From positions 1-22,725 of the IMG/VR virus record IMGVR_UViG_3300036985_005253: a DNA stretch of 22,725 nucleotides. One strand, 5' to 3'. The notes beneath the pieces were generated by a model. That model saw nothing but the letters and a program-made list of their open reading frames with translations, was not told where the DNA came from and made no database searches. The stretch is from a virus. The position numbers and the translations under genes were made by a program. This document shows, one piece after another, positions 20,846 to 22,725 of the stretch (its first letter is position 1; every line of letters starts with the position of its first letter).

Positions 20846-22407
20846 TGCTGAATAATAAACAGCTCCTTGCTGCGGTAAACTTTGAACAACAAAAACGCAA
20901 TGCTTCTGCATCGTTGTATGAGTTTGTTAAGCAAAGCTGGCATGTTGTTGAACCTGGCATACCATTTATTGGTAGCTGGCACATCGAAAGGATCTGCGAA
21001 CACCTTGAAGCGGTTAGTGCTGGCGACATAAAAAGGCTGCTGATTAATATTCCGCCAAGGCATTCAAAATCGACCATCGTCTCGGTTATGTGGCCTGCTT
21101 GGGAGTGGTTGACATCGCCAGAAGAAAAGTTTCTTTGCGCATCTTACAGCGGATCCTTATCAATACGTGACAACCTCAAGACTAGGCGCTTAATACAATC
21201 CCCTTGGTATCAAGACCGGTGGTCGCACATGTTTAAGTTATCAGGTGATCAGAATGCTAAGCAACGGTTTGAAAACAGCAAAACCGGTTACCGGATAGCT
21301 ACGTCAGTTGGTGGGACAGCTACTGGCGAAGGAGGCTCAAGGCTTCTGTTAGACGACCCTCACAGCGCCCAAGCCGCTCAGTCTGATGTTATACGCGGGT
21401 CTGACTTAGATTGGTTTGATCAGGTATGGTCCACTCGGTTAAACAATCCAAAAAAAGACGCTATGGTAACTGTTATGCAGCGACTGCATGAAAGAGACAT
21501 CAGCGGTCATATACTTGAAGACATCGGAGGATGGGAGCATATCTGCATACCTGCCGAATGGGATGGAGAGAAACGTAAGACCTCCCTTGGCCAATACGAT
21601 GACCGGCAAAAAATAGGAGAATTAATTTGCCCTGAACGGTTTGGCGCTAAAGAAATACAAAACCTTAAGCGATTACTCGGACAGTACGGATCTGCCGGTC
21701 AGTTACAACAGACCCCATCACCGGCCGAGGGTGGCATACTCAAGACAAAATACTTTAACCTCTGGCCTGCCTCAAAAGGGCTGCCACAGTTTGAATACAT
21801 TCTGCAATCTTATGACTGCGCCTTCACCGAAAAGTCTACCGGTGATCCAACAGCCTGCTCAGTCTGGGCGGTGTTTACCTATCAGAACGCTAGGCAGGTT
21901 ATGCTTATCGATGCTTGGGATGATCACTTAAGTTATCCTGAGCTGCGCAAACGCGCCATTAACGACTGGACTACTGAGTACGGCGGCATGAGCAAGGACT
22001 CACCGTTTAGCAGGGCCAGACGACCTGACTGTATTTTGGTTGAGGCTAAGGCTAGTGGGCAGTCTTTGATACAAGATCTTAGGTTGGCGCGGGTTCCTGT
22101 CGTTGGATACAACCCAGGTCGAGCCGACAAAATATCAAGGGCACATCAGTCAGCTCCGACTTTAGAAACCGGGTTACTATGGATACCTGAATCTAGTAAA
22201 AACTTAGGCCATACGGTTTCTTGGGCGCAACGATTTATCAAACAACTTGACAAGTTCCCCGTCGCTGATCACGATGATTATGTGGATACGTTTAGTCAGG
22301 CTATAATATATCTTAAAAATGACGGATGGTTCGACCTTCAAAAAGCGAAGGATGTCGATGGGCCAAGACTCAAGAAGAAAGAACATATAAACCCATACGC
22401 AGTCTAG
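20845..22407 (+). CDS. terL: Terminase large subunit
   Basis: A 520-aa packaging motor and nuclease. ATPase part: Walker A PPRHSKS (70-76), Walker B LLLDDP (167-172), and coupling-like VTVMQRLHERD (208-218). Nuclease part (RNase H fold): Asp324 in QSYDCAF, Glu400 in ILVEAKASG, and acidic HDDYVD (476-481). The overall form, with PPRHSKS and VMQRLHERD, matches the family of large subunits often annotated Terminase_6 or 'phage terminase large subunit, C-terminal'. It pumps DNA into the prohead and cuts it. The family's usual length is about 450-550 aa, so it looks complete. Confidence 0.97.
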   Translation: MLNNKQLLAAVNFEQQKRNASASLYEFVKQSWHVVEPGIPFIGSWHIERICEHLEAVSAGDIKRLLINIPPRHSKSTIVSVMWPAWEWLTSPEEKFLCASYSGSLSIRDNLKTRRLIQSPWYQDRWSHMFKLSGDQNAKQRFENSKTGYRIATSVGGTATGEGGSRLLLDDPHSAQAAQSDVIRGSDLDWFDQVWSTRLNNPKKDAMVTVMQRLHERDISGHILEDIGGWEHICIPAEWDGEKRKTSLGQYDDRQKIGELICPERFGAKEIQNLKRLLGQYGSAGQLQQTPSPAEGGILKTKYFNLWPASKGLPQFEYILQSYDCAFTEKSTGDPTACSVWAVFTYQNARQVMLIDAWDDHLSYPELRKRAINDWTTEYGGMSKDSPFSRARRPDCILVEAKASGQSLIQDLRLARVPVVGYNPGRADKISRAHQSAPTLETGLLWIPESSKNLGHTVSWAQRFIKQLDKFPVADHDDYVDTFSQAIIYLKNDGWFDLQKAKDVDGPRLKKKEHINPYAV

Positions 22408-22417
22408 CGGAGTCCAT

Positions 22418-22725
22418 ATGAACAAGAACTTAGATCAACTACTTAAAAAATATGCCAAAGGTGGATCTGTTGAAAACAAAATGCAAGCCATACCGCAGAA
22501 TGAAAACCTGTCGGCATTAGCTGAAGCATTATCACAGGGCCGTGACATTGCTAACAAAGTAGATATCCCATACTTGGGTGGTGTAGGTGACTTGCTTGTT
22601 GGCAAGACTCCAGAAGAAATAGAGAACTGGTCGTACGGTAACGCACCAATGCAAATACCTGAGATGAGCAACCTACCTCAATTTAAGAAAGGCAGAGGTG
22701 AATCGTTTGCTGATGCGGTAACTAC
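22418..22725 (+). CDS. Structural-type protein with KYAKGGSV motif, 3' partial
   Basis: The ATG at 22418 has GGAG 7 bases before it and lies 10 bases after the terL stop; the frame is open to the window edge (102 codons). The protein starts MNKNLDQLLKKYAKGGSVEN, then has helical and Gly-rich parts (DIPYLGGVGDLLVG). The motif YAKGGSV is identical to that at the start of the 3009 gene. Position after terL suggests a portal-region, polyvalent or internal virion protein, but the portion seen is too short to decide. Confidence 0.75.
   Translation, partial: MNKNLDQLLKKYAKGGSVENKMQAIPQNENLSALAEALSQGRDIANKVDIPYLGGVGDLLVGKTPEEIENWSYGNAPMQIPEMSNLPQFKKGRGESFADAVT

Overview
The window is part of a tailed double-stranded DNA phage genome (class Caudoviricetes). 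It holds both terminase subunits, virion-type proteins, a SleB-type lysin, a Red-like recombination set (Bet, YqaJ exonuclease, SSB), a primase-helicase, an SF2 helicase and several small HTH regulators. The host is probably a Gram-negative bacterium: the lysin carries an N-terminal signal sequence and the recombination set is of proteobacterial phage type. The DNA is AT-rich. Glycine-rich proteins with a K/Q-Y-A-x-G-G-x-V motif near the N-terminus suggest, from general knowledge, an aquatic or environmental phage. No integrase, tRNA gene, rRNA, IS or CRISPR array is visible.

Layout. (1) 1-6097, rightward: end of a structural module. It has a very long repeat-rich protein cut by the left edge, a 367-aa protein with the YAKGGSV motif, and a 662-aa glycine-zipper protein resembling phage ejection proteins. 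(2) 6094-9513, leftward: eleven tightly overlapping genes, mostly unknown, with a TM protein first, a tRNA-guanine-transglycosylase-like enzyme third and the SleB lysin last. (3) 9642-9901: a gene-free stretch with a sigma70-type promoter, many hairpins and two intrinsic terminators, all reading leftward, a candidate small RNA or attenuator. (4) 9911-13143, leftward: ssb, a YqaJ exonuclease with a long coiled-coil extension, bet, and one unknown gene. (5) 13144-13270: divergent control region. (6) 13271-13781, rightward: a Cro-size HTH protein and a VRR-NUC nuclease. (7) 13773-15834, leftward: a zinc-ribbon protein and an SF2 helicase. (8) 15847-22725, rightward: AlpA-like regulator, primase-helicase, terminator, an iteron-like AT-rich region (candidate origin), small regulators including a DksA/TraR-like zinc finger, a PLD-like protein, terS, terL, and the start of a second YAKGGSV structural gene cut by the right edge.

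Regions 2-7 and the left part of 8 form the early, replication, recombination and regulation part of the genome, sitting between the two ends of the late structural module. SSB, the exonuclease and Bet would anneal and recombine phage DNA. The primase-helicase and SF2 helicase would replicate it. TerS and TerL package it, and the lysin opens the cell. All functional calls come from reading protein motifs by eye; no database search was run.
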